Assembly: GCA_030549335.1 (NCBI GenBank)
Contig: CM060196.1
Coordinates: forward strand, 11,919,501-11,983,500
From: Pontederia crassipes
Lineage: Eukaryota; Streptophyta; Magnoliopsida; Commelinales; Pontederiaceae
Direction: 5' to 3'
Length of the DNA stretch: 64,000 nucleotides
Below are positions 36,087 through 48,598 of the stretch, in pieces. Below the pieces are notes generated by a model. That model did no database searches. It was not told where the DNA came from and worked only from the letters and a program-made list of their open reading frames with translations. The translations under genes and the position numbers were made by a program. The stretch's first letter is position 1. Every line of letters starts with the position of its first letter.

Positions 36087-39000
36087 TAGGGATGGAACTT
36101 CTGGCGGGCTGCACGGCCCGGCCCGCCGCCGAATGGGTCATGTCGGTCATTTCGTGTCGGATTGGCCACCAGCACTATTGGCATGACACGGGCCGGGCAC
36201 AATGAACACGGACCTAGCATGACAAGGCTCGTTTTGGCACGAGTTATTTTTTCAACGCACAAACACGGACCGTGCAATATCAGCACAGTCCGCACACCAC
36301 AATGATGGGATGCATCAGACGACGTATTTGAAATTAATATGGACCATGTGGACTCTAACACGGTTCACGTTTAGAAGATGACAATGGCTTGCGGTCATTT
36401 GAAACTTTAACATGGCTGCGCCGATCAAACACGACCCATTTTTTATTTTAAAATGAGATTCACGATTTGACAACACGAACACGGGCCACAGAGTCACGGA
36501 CGGAGTCAAAGGGTACAACACGGACCATGTTAAGTGCAATGCAGGCCATGTCGAAGACATTCCTCCGCCTATAAAGCGCGGCCGACCATTCTCAATCTTC
36601 ATTCAACAAGCTCCCGAAGTGTTCTCTCTCCCTCTCTATCTCTCTGCCTTTCTCACACTCAGTCTCTTTGAATTTTTCTTCTCTTCATTCGTGCTCTGCT
36701 CTTAAACTCTCTCTCTCTCTCTCTCTTAATTTATATTTACATTGTAATATTTTTATATTATTATTATATTTACATTATCTCATTCTTAATTTTTTATATA
36801 TAACTGCATAATGGACCCACGAAATTCCTTTCGTCTATATGGTGATTTTGCTGCTTATTCACCTTATGGACCATTACGTACATATCCATATGGTACACCA
36901 TATAATACTAATAGTAATGATGATTCTAATTCTTTATCGACTTAGCTAAATGGCGATTCGTCGGGTTATATGAAAACTATGGCAACTACATATGTTAATC
37001 TTCCTGTCATTTCTAATCTTAATATTTCTTCAAGTTTTGTAGATTCCGAAGGAGATTATGCAACTGCGACACCCACAAATCCCTCAAGCTCATATGCTCC
37101 CGCTAAAGGTGAGATAATAGGAAAAAAAAGAACATCAAAGTTCACTAGTGAGGTTTGGAATTATTTTGAAAAAATTATAGACGAAAATGATGCAAAGAAA
37201 GATAAAGCTATTGGCTAGTTATGTTGTCGCTTCTTCTTCGGGCACATGTAGTTTAAAACGACATTTAGAATCGCATCCTATAACGACTGGGGAACAATTT
37301 TTAACGATCAATTATCGCAACAAACTCAATTAGTTGCACTCGATTGTGGTACTGCCAAAAGCTCTTTATTTGCTTATAATCAAGAAAATATGCGTGAAGG
37401 TTTAGTAAGATGTGTTATACATTTGCTAAAGATGAAAAAAACATATATTATCAACAAATTTATGTACAAGGTGCCTTCAGAAATGTTAATAGAAAAACTA
37501 TTAAAAAAGATTCGATTAAATTATATCGTAAGAAGAAAATGAATAAATTAATTATTTTTCAAATTCCAATTTCATGTATATTTTGACTAGTGACATATGG
37601 ACTTCTTTAAATGGTGATGGTTTCTTATTTGTTACAGTTCATTGGATTGATACAAATTGGATAGTGCAAAAAATAATTATTGCATTTAATAAATTGAACA
37701 TCCTCATAATGGTTTGCAAATTGTATAGAAAAAATAATTAACGAATATCATTTTAAAGATAAAATTCTATATCTTGCTCTTAATAACGCAAGTGCTAATA
37801 ATTTCGCTACATAATTTTTAATTCAAAAATTAAATACTCCTTTAAATGAAATTCTTTTTCATCGAAGATGTGCATGTCATCTTATTACTTTGTGTGCTAA
37901 AAAAGAATTAAAAGTAGTTGTTGGAGTACATGAAATTCTTATATCAGTAATTGTAAAATTACGTCACTCTAGACCTACGAGATAAACATTTTAAAATTTT
38001 TGTCATCGTTATAATATTCCTTATAGAAAATTAAAATATGTCTACAAGATGGAATAGTACTTATGACGTACTTAAATTATGTATTCCATTTAAACATGCA
38101 CTCGACAATTATATTTTAACTGTGATGCAATGTCCAGCAACTCGAATTATTGATTCGGAATGGGATATTGCTAGAGCAGTTATAAAATTATTACAAGTTT
38201 TTATAATGCTACTTTAGAGTTATCTCACATTTATTCTCCTACTTCACATTTAATAATTAATCAACTTCATAAAATGACAAGTTCATTTAATGAAAAATAT
38301 GAATTATCAAATGATTTTTTGAAATAATTTATTTGATAGAATCAAAATTTTTAGAATATTGAAATAATTTGTCTCTCATAAGAATTTTAGCAATGATGAT
38401 GGATCCTATATTTAAGGGATCCGGTCCTAAATGGTACACAAGAGAAATTAAGAATTATTTTCCCGAACAATACATAAGAAGTCATCAAGAATTGTAAACT
38501 GGTGATTTTATTAATCTAAATTATGATTATGAAATTATAATAAATTAACTTATATAATATTTATGAAGCAAAATTTGCACATAGAGAGCAATCATCTCCA
38601 TCACATCCACCAGTAGCACTCAGACCTTCCAATAATAGATCATTTTCTAGATTCATGTCTTCTATTAGAAGGGGCACGGCTCAGACGAAGGTTCATCCAA
38701 TTCAATTTCCCCTTTGTATAATGAACTACAAGATTATTTATCATGTCCAAATGAATGTGATAGTGAAATTGATGTCTTGACCTAGTGGAAATTAAATGAT
38801 CGTACGTATCGAATTCTCTCTGCCTTAGCTCGAGATCTTTTAGTTGTACTGATGTCTACCAGTGGCATCAGAGCAATGTTTTTCTACATATTCCAGGATT
38901 TTAGACGAGAGAAGAAATAGAATGGGCTCTAAGTCGATGAAGGTTTTTATATTACTAAAAGATTGGTTTGATACAAATACTCGAACACAAGGTCAAGAAT

Positions 39001-39649
39001 TCATATTATAATACATGGAAGATGACAATGAGACAGATGTCTCCTCCTATAATTCTTCATAAAATAATTATTCATAAAAGATGTAATTTTTATTTTTTTG
39101 TAAATTTACATTTATTGATTATTTCATAATTAATCAATAATAATAAAACATTAAAACTCTTGTGGACATAGACTAAAATAGTTGAACAACGTTAATCTCG
39201 GTGTTCATTACTATTTTTACTATATAATAAATTATTACTTAACTATCTATAGTACCTAATTACCTATACTACTTATGCATTATATAATATAGTACTATAT
39301 ATTATACCTCTCTCTCTCTTTTCACTCTCTCTTTACAAATTTATTTACACTATCATTATGAATTAATGACTTAATGTATTTGAAAATTTAACTATATAAT
39401 TAATATGTCATATATTAATATTATAGAATAATTAATAATAATTATATTATATAATAATTTAATAAGTAAATTAATGAAAAAATGGGCCGCTCGACCCAAT
39501 ACAATCTGGTCAGATCGGCCGGATCAGGCTGAGCCCAAATTATGTCGGGGTAAAGAACGATTCGTTTAGCACGACACGATTTGCGACACAGTCAAATACG
39601 ATTTAATCGACATGGGCACGGCACGACACAACCCGTTTTTCCATTTCTA
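36087..39649 (+). mobile_element. hAT (Ac-like) DNA transposon, decayed
   Basis: The 3563-bp element starts TAGGGATGGAA and ends with the imperfect complement 'ttccatttcta'. It is flanked by an 8-bp target duplication with one mismatch (GTTTAGTG 36079-36086, ATTTAGTG 39650-39657), as expected for hAT. Subterminal regions at both ends are GC-rich and full of 'cacgg', 'cgacac' and 'gggcc' words, typical of transposase-binding repeats. A broken transposase gene fills the middle. Confidence 0.88.
36811..39062 (+). pseudogene. hAT transposase (BED finger) remnant
   Basis: It begins at ATG 36811. A BED-type zinc finger region follows ('KRTSKFTSEVWNYFEK', then across a frameshift 'SLKRHLESHP'). Middle segments resemble RICESLEEPER-type transposases ('LTSDIWTSLNGDGF', 'STRWNSTYDVLK'). 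The C-terminal hAT dimerisation region is readable across two frames ('YRILSALARDLLVV', then 'LDERRNRMGSKSMKVFI'). Many stops (for example 36943-36945 and 37216-37218) and frameshifts make it inactive. An active hAT transposase would cut and paste the element by binding its ends. Confidence 0.85.
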
Positions 39650-39657
39650 ATTTAGTG

Positions 39658-40333
39658 CGACATTAATGAGTTTGAGAGATGAGATGAGAAGACGTGAGAA
39701 ATTTAATTTCTTTTGTTATGTGTGAATTAAATAATACAAGTCAAACATGATGCACAAAATATAATAATAAATAAATTAAGCTCTAAATTTACATGAAAAA
39801 TTTTTAATAAAAAAATCACGAGACAATTATAGAACAATATAATTAATTCAAGAATATAGTACATTGTCTTTTAAATTTCATCCTAACTCAAATAATAATT
39901 TATTGAGATAAATAATCCTTTTTTGAATAATATTAAAATAAATACTAATATCATTTGATTATTTCAAATTATTTGTGATTATAGTGTAATAAAAAAATGA
40001 TAGTCTCAATCTGATTCTATTCTTGATTTTCGTTCTTTAAAAAAATTGTCTTCTTTTTCTTGCCTTCTCCTATTTTACGTCTCCTCTGTTTTTTTTTTTT
40101 TTTGTATCTGTTGAAAAAAAAATCCTCATCTTTTTCAATCAACCTCGCAGCTGCCCTCAACCAAGGTAAGAAAAAACACCTTTTTCTTTTGTTTCTTCAA
40201 AGACTCCGCTGCTGCAACTCTAGGGAAAAAAGTATTAGTTAATTGATTAGCTTTAACTAACTCATAAATACACTTATCTTCTTAATGGGCTGGGCCTAAG
40301 GTCCAACATAAGAGAGGGGTGAAGGTATCATAT
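39658..40333. other. AT-rich intergenic, no gene seen
   Basis: No gene is supported. A short plus-strand frame at 40060-40242 is low-complexity, rich in Phe, Leu and Ser. Confidence 0.4.
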
Positions 40334-40649
40334 GGCTGTGTTTGGTTGGGAACAAATTACTCGAACAATTTAATGTTCTGCCAAACAGGTATGGAAGTTC
40401 CAGTGGGGCCCATCACTTTTTTTGTTCTGATCAAACTGATTATTCGCGAACAAATGTTTTTTCACCGGGCAAGAACTTTAGATTTGTTCTTGCTCGCGAA
40501 GTGAAATTGGGTGGATTAAAACGTCGAATCACGATGAAGTTCTTATCGTCGAAGCGGAGTTGAGCCAAACACACAACTGGAACTTGCCAATCAAATCAGC
40601 CAAGTTCGAGAACCGCAGAACTTCGGTTCACCTCTAGCCAAACACAGTC
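40334..40649. mobile_element. MITE, family 1, copy 1
   Basis: This 316-bp unit has inverted ends GGCTGTGTTTGG / CCAAACACAGTC and is flanked by the trinucleotide TAT on both sides (40331-40333, 40650-40652). A 3-bp duplication suggests a PIF/Harbinger-like family, though TWA is more usual. It shares internal text ('aatgttctg', 'tgttcgcgaa', 'gcaagaactt') with the unit at 48.27-48.60 kb. It has no coding capacity. Confidence 0.7.
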
Positions 40650-41780
40650 TATAGTTTTGCACTTGCTCTTATTTTATTTTATTTTGTAACTATTCAACCG
40701 TTACACTTTTCATTTTGTGCTGTTATTTTTTTTTTTGCAACTCATGGTATACAAGGTTATTAGCACCTGATTAATTAAGTATTCGGAGCTCGAGCGACGA
40801 AGATAATATCTCTGACCAACGTGCTAACTTCAAGAATCGATCCCGGACTAGTCGATCACTTCGGGCACAGTGTTATGGGAGATGATACATTATTTTGTAG
40901 CAGTGTTATGCATATGTGTGTGTTGTTACAACAGAAAAAAAACACTATGATTGTGTTTGGAATGGGAATTTTGAAAAAAAATTAGTTCTCGAGAACTAAT
41001 CGATTTGATAGAAAAGTTTGGGTTGGTGTTTGGATGAAAAAGTGTAATGATGAGAATTTAAAAAGTTGATTTGATGAATAAATTTTAGGGGGTGTTTGGA
41101 TTAAAAATAAGAACTAAGAATATAATTTATTATTTTATGAGGTATAAAATTATAGTAAAAAATAATATGTTATTAATATTATAATTTACGTAAATCATTA
41201 TATTATTAATATTATTTTTATTTATTTTGATTAAATCTTTTAAATATTGTTAATATTATAATTTACATAAATCATTATATTATTAATATTATTTTTATTT
41301 ATTTTGATTAAATGTTTAAAATATTATTAATATTATAATTTACGTACATCTTAGATCCAAATATAATATAATTTTTTAAAAAAATTGAATAGTTTAATTA
41401 ATAAAATATTTATTAATTATTAGAACTAAATATTTTATAAATTTTTATTAATAACATTTAATAAATTATTTTATAATATGATTAATAATGTATTAATAAA
41501 TAACTAAATAATATGTACTTATAGTATTAAAAAAATAAGAAAATATAAAAATATTTACGTTAACATTTAAAGAAGAAAATATATTTTTCATAATAAATAA
41601 TAATGGAAAATTATATTTTATTATAACACTAAGTAAATTTTAATAAATAATAAATGTACTTCTTTTATTATTATACCTAAATAAATTATAAATTTATGAT
41701 AATATAATATATATTATATGTATATAATATATATGTATATAATATAATACATACATATTTCAATATTATTAAAATAATAA
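40650..41780. repeat. AT-rich DNA with a 77-bp tandem repeat
   Basis: A 77-bp unit starting 'ttaatattataatttac' occurs at 41173, 41250 and partly at 41327. Around it are TE-like phrases such as 'ggtgtttggatt' near 41030 and 41092, which often mark MITE ends. No gene is seen. Confidence 0.5.
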
Positions 41781-41824
41781 GTTATAGGTCTAAAAGTAGC
41801 TCCACCTACTTTTAGACCTATAAC
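41781..41824. repeat. Perfect 19-bp inverted repeat (hairpin)
   Basis: The arms GTTATAGGTCTAAAAGTAG (41781-41799) and its exact complement (41806-41824) are separated by 6 bp. A second hairpin, with 10-bp arms GTTCTTGCTA and TAGCAAGAAC, lies at 41849-41869. They sit at the edge of a very AT-rich tract. A fold-back MITE remnant is the simplest reading; a small-RNA precursor is possible but unsupported. Confidence 0.85.
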
Positions 41825-42361
41825 AAAAAAAATAAAAAAAAATAGGGTGTTCTTGCTATTAGCAAGAACTTGAACAACAAGAACTTTACGGCTAGAACAT
41901 TTGGTCATGAAAAGAAATTTGTTGTTGATTCGACATTTGATCTTAGCCCAAAAAAAAATCGATTCTCTCCCCTAAAAATTTTGTATATTTTTTCTCCTTG
42001 TTCATTATTTCCATATGCATACACGAAGAGTTCCTTTTTTCTAACATGATGATTAAGAATTTAGATTGTCCAAAGTTGTCAGATCTTCCTAATCTCAACT
42101 TTTTTCCAGTGTTCTTTCGGATCTGATTGAAGAAGAACTTCTTCTCTGTGCTACATTCTGATTGTTGAAGTTGAATCATTCTTGAATTTTCGCTTCCATA
42201 GAAATTTTTATATAAGAAGTTTTCATATTCTGCTTCATCGGCAATCATAATTGATATTGCAAGTCCTTTGTGCCCTAATTCCCTCCCACTTGTTTGGATT
42301 GATCTTGATCCCTTGTCAATTTAATTATTTTTTCTGTAGTCAATCGTCGATATTTATATTT

Positions 42362-42597
42362 AGGAAGCAGTGCCAACCATCCAATCCACAACGCTACTGA
42401 GTGTACTGACCTCAGGTTAGAAGACCAGCCCACCATCGACTCCAACTATTCCGATAAGGTCGCTCCGTGTTGCGTGCTTGACAATGATAAGTGAGACTCC
42501 CAACAAGAATTTTTTACATTCACAAAAACTTGAACTTGAGACCTCTACTTAAAGAAGGAGGAGTCGCTACCACTTCACCCATGATTTGCCAATTTAA
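42362..42597 (-). mobile_element. SINE-like tRNA-derived repeat
   Basis: Read on the minus strand, the unit begins near 'gggtgaagtggtagcgactc' (A-box-like) and continues with 'ggtctcaagttcaagt' (B-box-like), then 'ttgtgaatg' and 'cttgttgggagtctcac', a pattern common in plant tRNA-derived SINEs. The boundaries are approximate and I saw no clear target duplication. Confidence 0.5.
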
Positions 42598-43008
42598 TTA
42601 TTTGTTGTAGAGTATGAGTGGCGAAAATTTTTTGAGGGACGAAGATCTCTACAGGAAATTTTCGATCAGGTCCGTTCTACAAGCAGAGCAGAGATACATG
42701 CTCCCACCTCATGAGATCTAAACTTCGAAATTAGAATTAAATTATTTTAATTTTAAGAATAATTTAATAAGTGTATTCTTTTAATAGTTATTATTGTATG
42801 TATTTTAATATCCTATAATGAAATATTGTGTTACATTATTTTTTTAATTAATTATATTTGAGTGTTTATTCATATTGCCTTTTTTATAAAAAAATTTATT
42901 TAAAAGTATTTAATGAAAAGTGATGGATTTCAATATCTCAGAGAAATTAAAAGACTTGCAAGAATGGAGGCAGAAATGAGGCAATCAGGGCAGGATAGGG
43001 TTCTCTTT
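42598..43008. other. AT-rich intergenic, no gene seen
   Basis: No gene or repeat is recognised. Confidence 0.35.
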
Positions 43009-43248
43009 GGGGGTTGTTTGGTATAAGAATAAAATAGGAATTAGAGTTTTGTTTTTTATCTTTCAACCAAACATCGTAAGAATAAGAATAGGGAAGGAGA
43101 CATGAATTAAACATGTCGGCTGCCTTGAAAAAGAAAAAAGTAGGAACAAAATGTTCCTTAGTGCACCAGGAACAAAATGAACTAATGATAAAACGTGATT
43201 GTTCTAACACAGGTTTGGAACATTTGTATTCTTTTACCAAACACCCCC
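43009..43248. mobile_element. MITE, family 2
   Basis: The 240-bp unit has long inverted ends: GGGGGTTGTTTGGTATAAG on the left and, as complement, GGGGGTGTTTGGTAAAAG on the right. The flanks suggest a short duplication (CTTTG or TTT), ambiguous because of the G run. It is non-coding. Confidence 0.65.
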
Positions 43249-44600
43249 TTTGAGAATAGGAAGGAATTTTAAACGGAACTCTCCATTTTTAATGAAAACA
43301 ATGTAAAGCTCTTTATTTTGTCCTTTATGATCAACAGCATTTTAATAATCGAACTGGTGATCAAATTAGATGATCAATTGGATCGAGATTGAATCGGTTC
43401 GACTCAATTTCTCTAAGATCCAACACCAAGTTCTCCTACCTTAACCTCCATGTTCCTTCGGTCGTGCCTTCCCCGGGGTTGTACCAGACTACCTCCAACT
43501 ATTCTACTGTGAGAAGAGGCCCCCTCCTCGCTATGCCCTATGCTACTTTGTCCGACTACTGAGGAGTAGCAGGCATGGCCTTCTTGTCCTTCGGCGCCCT
43601 AGACGTCTTGTTGGCATCGATGCCAATGATGTCGTTTGTGTAGGCTCAATAAATCCAATTTTAAGATATCCTAATATGATTCACATAAACTCAATTCATA
43701 ACTAAAATATAATTATAATAATTTATTAACTTATATAATTTTTAATTTAATTGTAATAATATGAAAATATTTAATTTTATTAATTATTTATTTCATTCCT
43801 AATTCCCCGGAATTTGATCTCAAATTTTTATTTTTGACAAAAATTGGATTGGCACCAGGTCCGGTTGGACCCAAACTCGATTTTGCTCTGCGTTATTTAT
43901 ATTTTCATTAATTCCTCCCTCCCTATAAATTTATATATTTATTCAATTTTATAGTAAACACATATTAATGAAAATTTAACATTCATAAATGTTTTTTTAT
44001 TCTTTAATATTAGTTTATGATGATAATATATTAACTTATTTTTTCATATATCACACTTACTTTCTTTTATTTTTTTTCTTTACTTTCATTTTAATACTTT
44101 CCTTTTTTTCTATTTCAATTAAGTCCTCTCATCCCCTATTAATTTTCCATATTTATCCTTTTTAGTTTTCAACTATTCCTAATTCAAATACCTTCTCATT
44201 TTTTTAACCTTCATTTCTATCTTTTTTATTTTTTATTTTTCACTTTTAAATCTAAATCAATTTTTTTCAATGATTGAACTATCCTTTGCCGATTGAATTG
44301 ATTTTTGTTTGGTTCGGTATTAACTTTTAGTTTTGAACTTTGTCCGAATCAAATCAGCCACCGAGCCACAATTTAGTAGCGGTTATTTAATTAAGTCCTA
44401 CATGTGGTCTGAATATTCCATGCTGTTATTGAAATGAAAGATGCTTCATCAATGTTATCTCATCAATTTTAATGACTGATATTTTGGGGAATTAAAACAT
44501 ATTCATTGGTCTTAGGTCGTATCAATATGAGAGCAATACTTCATTGAGGAATATTAGAGTGCATGCACATATAGATATTGGTGCATTCAAGTGCAATCAC
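43249..44600. other. Intergenic, mixed composition, no gene seen
   Basis: A GC-richer patch at 43,420-43,640 is followed by AT- and pyrimidine-rich DNA to 44,260. I recognise no domain in any frame. Confidence 0.35.
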
Positions 44601-44606
44601 GTCTTG

Positions 44607-44993
44607 TTAGCCATCAGATCCGCGATCTGACAATTGGGACTCTTGCACACTGAACTCGAGCTGGTTCAGCACCTCTGCATCTCCCGTGTAGGCATAGCTG
44701 GTTCGGTTCCACTCTCGGCACCTAGGGCACAGTCGTGATGCCTCATAAGACCGCTCTGGCGACCTCCCCATGGATCCCTTGTGCGCCACCGAGAGGTACT
44801 CATACGACGTCATTCTCAACCTGATCATCGACTTAGACTTGCGCTCGGTGCGCCGACAAGCTTGATCGTCGTTCACACAGCTATGGAACTTCGCATCTTG
44901 GTCCCATCTCGACGCCTCTCTCAACCACGAAGGAAGGTCGCCGCCTTGAACACCAACGCAAGGAGGGAGGAAGGACCGACAATGATGTCCCAT
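44607..44993 (-). other. Uncharacterised GC-rich open frame (128 codons)
   Basis: A GC-rich island in AT-rich surroundings carries an open frame on the minus strand. A Cys pair ('LCPRC') and charged segments are visible, but no family is recognised and no splice partners are evident. It could be a gene fragment captured by a transposon, or chance. I do not claim a function. Confidence 0.2.
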
Positions 44994-45364
44994 CTGTCAC
45001 GGACGTACTCCACAAATATCATTTTAACATAATCTTACTTTTAATTATCATTTTAAGTAAGTTTAAATGCTTATATAGTCATGGTTGCGTGTAGCAACCA
45101 ACTTTTGGATTAAAGCATAATCAAAATTAAATTATCAATAAGTGTTATAAAGAAATTATATAAGATTATTAGAAATAAATTCTAATATTTGTAAATATTA
45201 TAATAAACATGTTTAATTATTATTAACTAATGTTAATTAGAAGTTTAACACTAATTTTTAACCAAATAATATGATTGGACCTCCATTTCAATTAATAGGA
45301 TTTCAAACAGCTGAAGCAGGCAGCTCACCAGCTTCTTAGAAAAAGGTTTTTCCAAATCGTGACG

Positions 45365-47813
45365 TGTTAAAATTTTGAAAAAATATATATAAATCATTTA
45401 TTCAAATTATCTGCAAGAAGAAAATTTTCCAAGATTAGATCCATTGCCGAACAGCATGAGGAAATTCGACAAGTTTGCTGGGTTAGGGTGAATCTGCGTA
45501 TCCGAAATCGACCTTCAACTTTATATGTTCATATCTTCGTAAGTAGTTCTTCATAAATTCTGAAATGGTTCATCCTCTCGATGTTAGATTTCCATGTCCA
45601 CAAGAATCATATAAAAAGGACTTCTGTAGAGAAAGTTATAAATTGAGCACCGTAGGTCGCTCACTCTGTCCCGAGTCAGAGATAGGTCCGCTTTGTAGAT
45701 TATGGTATGATTAGGGTAAATAGAATTAGGGTTTTAAATGTTAAATCATACTTCACAAGGGTTCGGTGAGAAGTGGAATCATTCAATTTGGATGTATACA
45801 TGTGAAGAAATAAATTTTTCTTTTCATAGTGAGTTTTCTGTCATGTTCCAGGAAATTAATAAAACACGACTCGAATTGACTATTTTTGTTATAAGGTCAT
45901 ACAATAAGTTAAATTCTACAATTTTTATGCCTAAACACTACTGAAGTCTAGATTCTAGAAAAATTAGGATCTTGTCAAATGGATAAGTATTGTTAAATAT
46001 ATAAATTAATCATTCAGTGACACACAGTCTGTCAGGACACATACCCTAGGGCAGATTTCCTGGGATATTTTGAATTACTCACTTGGACTTAGTTAATGAT
46101 ATTTGGGAATTGAAAACCTTAGTAAGTCTAGTTTTTAATTTATCCATAATCATGAGATTTGCCTTTGTGTTTAAGAAGTTATGAATTATTCATTGACAAG
46201 AACTCAGTCTGAAATTCTAAGACAGCACCTAGTTAAATTTTGGAAAATTGAATAGTTGTGAGTGTGAAGTAGCATATGAACATAAACATATGAAATTACA
46301 CATTAGTATTAGAAGAGATTATATGCATTTTAAGATGAATAAGTATTCATGCATGAGCATGCATTGCATATTGTTATTATTAGTAATTGAAAAAATTTAA
46401 ATAGCATCATTGCTTGTAGGAAACCAACAAGTTACAAGTGAAAGGAGAAAAATTTAGTAAACATCTTTGAAAACATAAAGCACAAGGTGAGTGAGTAAAT
46501 TTACAACATAGCAAAATGTTATATGTTAGTTTTTTTATTTATGGTATTACCTCAAGCAAATATTATTATTGTTATTATTGAAACATATGTTGAGCTATGA
46601 AAAATATTTATGATATGTTTTAAGGATTTCATATGAGATGGAGTAACATCTTATACAAAAATATTTTCAGGGAACAATGCTTGTGAAGTGAAAATAAATT
46701 TTAGTGGATAATGATATGTGATTATGATATATGTATTTTGATATTATTAAACTCCATATGTTCATTAGTCATGCTATTTAAAAAAGATTTTTGGGATCGC
46801 ATTCGATATACATGAAGTTTTTGGGGCATATATCGGGTGTCTTTGCCTTTTGGGAGTTGCTCTGCGTGCACGTATTGACCTATAATTGTTCTGCGTATCT
46901 GAGAATCATGATTGGGGTGACACACAATCATAATTGAGATATGTATTGACCCATGAATTGTTTTGCGTATCAGAGACTCTTGATTATGAAGCTCTGCTTA
47001 ACTGTATGACACACAGTCATAGAGGGATACATATTGACCCATAATTTGCTCTGCGTATCTGATACTCTTGATTATGAAGATCCGTTTAACTGTATGACAC
47101 ATGATCATAGAGGGATACGCATTGACTCATGATGAGTATGTGCAATGACACATGTGTGGAGTTTAATTATGAATATGATGATATCTTGAATAATTTGTAT
47201 TTATGTAAAAGTTCATATGATTTGAAAAGTTATGTGATATAAGCTATGCTTTAAATATTTTTTTATATGAAAGAAATATGATTATTTAAATATTATCTGC
47301 ACTCGTATTGTTCCCCTATGTTATACTTTTATTCCACTCACTAAGCTAATGATTGTTACTCACAGTACTCATTTTAAATTTTTCAGATACTCGTAAGTTC
47401 TCGAGTTGAGTCGACTCAAAACTTGCTTTTGATGCATATAGAAGAGGTCGAACCGTTGGAGCACTATTATTTTTCTTTCACATTTGTTTTTGAAAGCATG
47501 TATGTAATAGATAAACTCGAGAGTTGTACTAGAGTTTATTAGAATCATTTTGTAAGATTGTATAAAACTTGATCATGTGGGGTGTTATATGTGGAATGGT
47601 TTGTGAAATAATAATGATAATGTGCAAATGTGATCTATTATAACTTTTGTTTAAACTTTGATGAATATATAAATGCATCTTTTGTATGTATTGACAAATG
47701 ACATAAGACAATTTAAGGAGGAGATTTTGTCGATTTTATTTTTAGAATTTTTAAATAAGATTAAAAGAAATAATAATTATGATTAGAACTTAGTCACGGA
47801 GTGGGGTGTGACA
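45365..47813 (+). mobile_element. Probable solo LTR, family C
   Basis: The segment starts TGTTAAAATTTTG and ends GGGGTGTGACA, a common end of plant gypsy LTRs. Text such as 'ctcactaagctaatgattg' and the promoter- and terminator-like AT-rich 3' part fit a long gypsy LTR. No flanking 5-bp duplication was found, and no primer-binding site follows, so the boundaries are tentative. Tandem repeats occur inside at 46.84-47.16 kb. Confidence 0.5.
46840..47160. repeat. Tandem repeat of about 72-88 bp in LTR C
   Basis: The phrase 'tgcgtat' with neighbouring 'attgaccca' and 'tgacacacaatcat'-like text recurs at about 46892, 46964 and 47052, with a partial copy near 47115. Each unit ends in a 'catagagggatac'-type phrase. 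Confidence 0.7.
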
Positions 47814-48160
47814 CCACCAATCTCCTCTATGCTTCTCAACGTCATCGACGAGGTCGCAACGCTCACCGGCCAATGAGCGGACGGATTTTTCTTAGGGTTC
47901 TGGAGGGCCCTCCCCTTTTTCTTCGAGCGTTTCCCCCTTCTCATCAATTCGTCGCCCCTCTGACCGCTCCATTTCCACAATTGAGCGTCGCGTGGCCCCC
48001 TTGTCATCGTCCGCTCCCCCGATCCACACACAAGCACCACCAACAGTTCCAAGCACGCGCCGCGCCTGCTCCCCGATCCACACATGGGTGCCTGTGAACT
48101 GGTTAGGGACTGAATCGGCGACCTTCCTATGAACTGTACACGCTCCATCTCAGCCTTTCA
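47814..48160. other. GC-rich island, no gene recognised
   Basis: Overlapping open frames exist on both strands (plus 47801-48097, minus 48148-47783), but none shows a known domain or splice partners. It may be a transposon-borne gene fragment. Confidence 0.25.
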
Positions 48161-48265
48161 TGCAATCTGGGTGTGGATTCGACGACTCAGATGATGTGAT
48201 TGCACTTATATGGACCTATATATGTATGCACCATAATATTCCTCTACTTCATTTACTTTTTGTAT

Positions 48266-48598
48266 GTTGCATTTGGTTGGGAACAATTGACAATAACAAA
48301 TTAATGTTCTGTCAAATAGGTATGAAAGTTCCGTTGGGATCCGCCATTTATTTTGTTTCAGTCAAATTTGAATGTTCGCGAACTTAAGTTCTTACGCGAG
48401 GCAAGAACTTTGGAAAGTTCTCGTTTGCGCGAGAACCGTCTCGAGTCAGATGCCAGAAAAGGGCAAAAATCGATCAAATCAAGCTCGAAGTTCTCCTATC
48501 GATGTAGAACTTCGCCAAAGGGATGCTTTGAACTTCAATGCCAAATCGATGAGTTCGTGAGAACTTCAATTCGAAAGTTAAACCGCTGCCAAGCAGCC
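48266..48598. mobile_element. MITE, family 1, copy 2
   Basis: A diverged relative of 40334-40649. The left end 'gttgcatttggttgggaac' matches 'gctgtgtttggttgggaac' there, and the right end 'gccaagcagcc' is its imperfect complement. Shared internal words include 'aatgttctg' and 'tgttcgcgaac'. It is non-coding; open frames within it are not genes. Confidence 0.6.

Noticed and set aside
36041-36602. Minus-strand open frames in the hAT left end
   Set aside because: They arise from GC-rich subterminal repeats of the transposon.
40780-40880. tRNA B-box-like text ('gggatcgattc' on the minus strand)
   Set aside because: No cloverleaf can be drawn around it; at most it is a fragment of a SINE. No tRNA gene was found in the window.
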